From contig CM001167.1 in the NCBI GenBank assembly GCA_000212915.1, positions 2,162,780-2,226,779 of the forward strand: DNA of 64,000 nucleotides, read 5' to 3'. A model generated the notes under the pieces. The model saw only the letters and a program-made list of their open reading frames with translations, was not told the origin of the DNA and searched no databases. The DNA is from Bacteroides coprosuis DSM 18011. GTDB lineage: Bacteria; Bacteroidota; Bacteroidia; Bacteroidales; Bacteroidaceae. This document shows positions 62,215 through 64,000 of the stretch, one piece after another; position 1 is the first letter of the stretch; each line of letters starts with the position of its first letter. Made by a program: the position numbers and the translations under genes.

Positions 62215-63030
62215 TTATTTCCAGATTAATACAGCCATTGAAGTTAATAGTGAAGCGATGGATACCCAGGTACCCACACTGTTGTTTTGATTGATTTCAC
62301 TCTGTTGTGATTTACGCTTATTGGGCTCTACATACACAATGTCGTTTTGTTGTAGATAGTAAAAAGGCGATTCAAAGGTTCTGGCACTTCGCAAATCATG
62401 ATACATTATTTTTCTCTCGCCATTTTCTTCTCGAATCACAGCCACACGGTCACGTTTCCCATAAATGGTTAAGTCGCCTGCCATACTCAAGGCTTCGAGC
62501 AAGGTAATGCGATCTCCCGTAACACTAAAGCTACCTGGGCGAGCCACCTCTCCCATGACAGATACTTTAAAGTTTAAGAATTTCACGCTGACAATAGGGT
62601 CTTTGATATAATCTTCTGATTGCATGCGTTCTTTGATGTAGTCGGTCAATTGGTTCCGAGTCATTCCCTCTACATAAATCTTTCCCAATACAGGAAAGTC
62701 GATCTCTCCTTTTTTATCGACTAAATACCCCAATACAGTCGCTTGTCCGTAAGGATTTCCTCCAATCTGGTACGAGACTACGGGGGAGTTGAACGGCACA
62801 GCCAACTCGGGGTTGGTGCTATTTACCACAATCGACAAAAGGTCGTCTTTATGTACTTTTACCTCGTATTGCTGCAATACCTGTTGCACCGTATCTTTCT
62901 CTATATCTTGAAAGTAAACGGTTTTCTTCACCGAGCCACAACTCGCAAACAGAAAAAGCAGGGCTAATGCCATTCCTGTATAAACGCTCGACTTCATGTT
63001 TTTTCTGAAGCTATTCTCCAAGCTTTTCAT
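62215..63030 (-). CDS. wza: Wza-like polysaccharide export lipoprotein
   Basis: This 271-residue protein has a lipoprotein signal (LALLFLFASCGSVKKTVYFQ, Cys in FASC). A poly-export domain (YEVKVHKDDLLSIVVNSTNP; GEIDFPVLGKIYVEGMTRNQ) is followed by an SLBB domain (VSVMGEVARPGSFSVTGDRI) and a C-terminal hydrophobic helix (SIASLLTSMAVLIW). The ATG at 63030 is used; another ATG 11 codons later is possible and would give a more typical signal peptide. It forms the outer-membrane exit channel for the polymer. Confidence 0.94.
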   Translation of the reverse strand: MKSLENSFRKNMKSSVYTGMALALLFLFASCGSVKKTVYFQDIEKDTVQQVLQQYEVKVHKDDLLSIVVNSTNPELAVPFNSPVVSYQIGGNPYGQATVLGYLVDKKGEIDFPVLGKIYVEGMTRNQLTDYIKERMQSEDYIKDPIVSVKFLNFKVSVMGEVARPGSFSVTGDRITLLEALSMAGDLTIYGKRDRVAVIREENGERKIMYHDLRSARTFESPFYYLQQNDIVYVEPNKRKSQQSEINQNNSVGTWVSIASLLTSMAVLIWK

Positions 63031-63158
63031 AAATTCTATCTATCTACGTTAAATTAAAAAACTCTTTTATCGTGTCAGCCTTCTCTCTCGGCCTACTTGT
63101 ACTAAAACAAATCTTCCTTGTTTATGTTTATTTTTTTCAATGGATCGGCCTAACTTCT
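63031..63158. other. Spacer between fcl and wza
   Basis: Short AT-rich spacer of 128 bp with no clear terminator. It may contain a secondary promoter for wza, but none matches the consensus well. Confidence 0.3.
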
Positions 63159-64000
63159 TCAGCTATTCAAATACCAAGCATATAAACGCTCAATGCCCGC
63201 ATCCAGCTCTACGGTATGTTTCCAACCGAGGCTATGCAGTTTCGAGACATTAGTTAGCTTACGCATGGTGCCATCGGGCAAGTTGGGATTAAATCGAATT
63301 TCCCCTTTATACCCCACCTTTTCAGCAATCAGCTGAGCCAGTTGGGCAATGGTTGTTTCTACCCCACTCCCTATGTTGATGTGGCAATTGCGTATCTCCG
63401 TTTCTCCTTCCTGATACGTATCCTTGAAATCAATGTTTTCTAAGACAAAGACAGAAGCATCTGCCATATCTTCACTCCATAAAAACTCTCTGATGGGCTT
63501 CCCCGTACCCCATAGCTCTAGGGCATCGGGTAGAATCCCCTGTTTTTTAAACAGATAAAGAATCTCGTTCTCTCCTGCTGTACCCGTTACCCCGTGTATC
63601 GCTCTGCGATCGAGATCTTCCCGAATGACAGCCCAATTATTCTCCATCAAGGCCTTCGCCAAATGCATTTTGCGTAGCATAGCTGGCAATACATGACTGG
63701 TTTCTAGGTCGAAATTATCACCAGGGCCGTAGAGGTTGGTTGGCATCACGGCCATATAGTTGGTGCCATACTGCAAGTTGAAGCTTTCACAGAGCTTTAA
63801 CCCCGCAATCTTAGCAATGGCATACGGCTCATTGGTATATTCTAGCGGACCTTGTAGTAATTCAGTTTCGGCAATGGGTTGGTGCGCATCTCGGGGATAG
63901 ATGCAGGTACTACCCAAAAAGAGGAGTTTCTTCACCCCATGGCGAAAACTCTCCCCAATTACATTTTGCTGAATACCTAGGTTGCGAAATATAAAATCGG
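63159..64000 (-). CDS. fcl: GDP-L-fucose synthase (5' end beyond window)
   Basis: The frame stays open to the right edge, so the N-terminal NADP-binding part is missing. About 280 codons are visible. DFIFRNLGIQQNVIGESFR precedes LLFLGSTCIYPRDA (catalytic Ser region), NEPYAIAKIAGLKLCES (Tyr-x3-Lys), MPTNLYGPGDNFD and ELWGTGKPIREFLWSEDMAD. It is an epimerase/reductase that turns GDP-4-keto-6-deoxymannose into GDP-L-fucose, the donor for a fucose-containing capsule or exopolysaccharide. A GTG at 63935 gives an internal ORF start but is not the real one. Confidence 0.93.
   Translation of the reverse strand, partial: DFIFRNLGIQQNVIGESFRHGVKKLLFLGSTCIYPRDAHQPIAETELLQGPLEYTNEPYAIAKIAGLKLCESFNLQYGTNYMAVMPTNLYGPGDNFDLETSHVLPAMLRKMHLAKALMENNWAVIREDLDRRAIHGVTGTAGENEILYLFKKQGILPDALELWGTGKPIREFLWSEDMADASVFVLENIDFKDTYQEGETEIRNCHINIGSGVETTIAQLAQLIAEKVGYKGEIRFNPNLPDGTMRKLTNVSKLHSLGWKHTVELDAGIERLYAWYLNS

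Noticed and set aside
1-64000. tRNA or rRNA genes
   Set aside because: No cloverleaf with the TTCGA-type T-loop or rRNA signature was noticed on either strand; small RNAs could still be missed by eye.

Overview
The window looks like a chromosomal segment of a Bacteroidales bacterium, most likely a low-GC Bacteroides-like species. The evidence is a SusC/SusD polysaccharide-utilisation locus with ECF sigma/FecR control, promoters of the form TTG-N19-TAnnTTTG, lipoproteins typical of the phylum, genes overlapping as ATGA or ATGAAAACTAA, and AT-rich spacers. No tRNA, rRNA or CRISPR was found. The species is inference.

Layout. 1-3.3 kb: the 3' end of a sulfatase, an intact IS3-family element (783-2170, terminal inverted repeats and ATT duplication visible) and a methyltransferase gene broken by one in-frame TAG. 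3.3-10.9 kb: a minus-strand metal-efflux operon, czcC-czcB-czcA plus its own response regulator and histidine kinase. 11-12.3 kb: a LiaF-like membrane protein and a 22-bp-periodic repeat array. 12.3-18.3 kb: a tryptophan operon trpB-E-D-C-F-A on the minus strand, lacking trpG, preceded by a promoter, a 34-codon leader peptide with tandem Trp codons and a terminator, which together form a classic attenuator. 18.5-25.2 kb: small membrane proteins, nicotinate phosphoribosyltransferase, a MATE exporter and an SGNH hydrolase. 25.5-26.5 kb: an orphan gene. 26.9-40.1 kb: a complete amino-sugar PUL (ECF sigma, FecR, SusC with STN domain, SusD, SusE/F-like protein, two GH20 hexosaminidases, and an HGSNAT-like membrane acyltransferase). 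40.7-49.2 kb: a secreted metallophosphatase, several unrecognised proteins, a decayed gene, a radical SAM/SPASM protein, a DUF2807 protein and a small secreted protein.

50.1-58.8 kb is the most unusual part. Three repeat arrays (about 5 kb together) share the same orientation and internal order: short GATG(G/C)GTGGATG repeats, then 80-bp A units, then about 185-bp B units. They separate two minus-strand modules: a three-gene HipB-HipS-HipT-like toxin-antitoxin operon and a RloA-RloB/AbiL-like ATPase-nuclease pair. Hairpins inside the arrays show compensatory base changes, so the repeats appear to be under structural selection. The last array ends at the 3' end of a capsule/exopolysaccharide operon (GDP-fucose synthase, Wza, Wzc tyrosine kinase, CpsB-type phosphatase; minus strand) that runs off the right edge.

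Functional picture: a host- or gut-type glycan degrader with sulfatase and hexosaminidase capacity, metal resistance, regulated tryptophan synthesis, and a variable defence/toxin region next to a surface polysaccharide locus. Functions are assigned from motifs read by eye; no database search was run.
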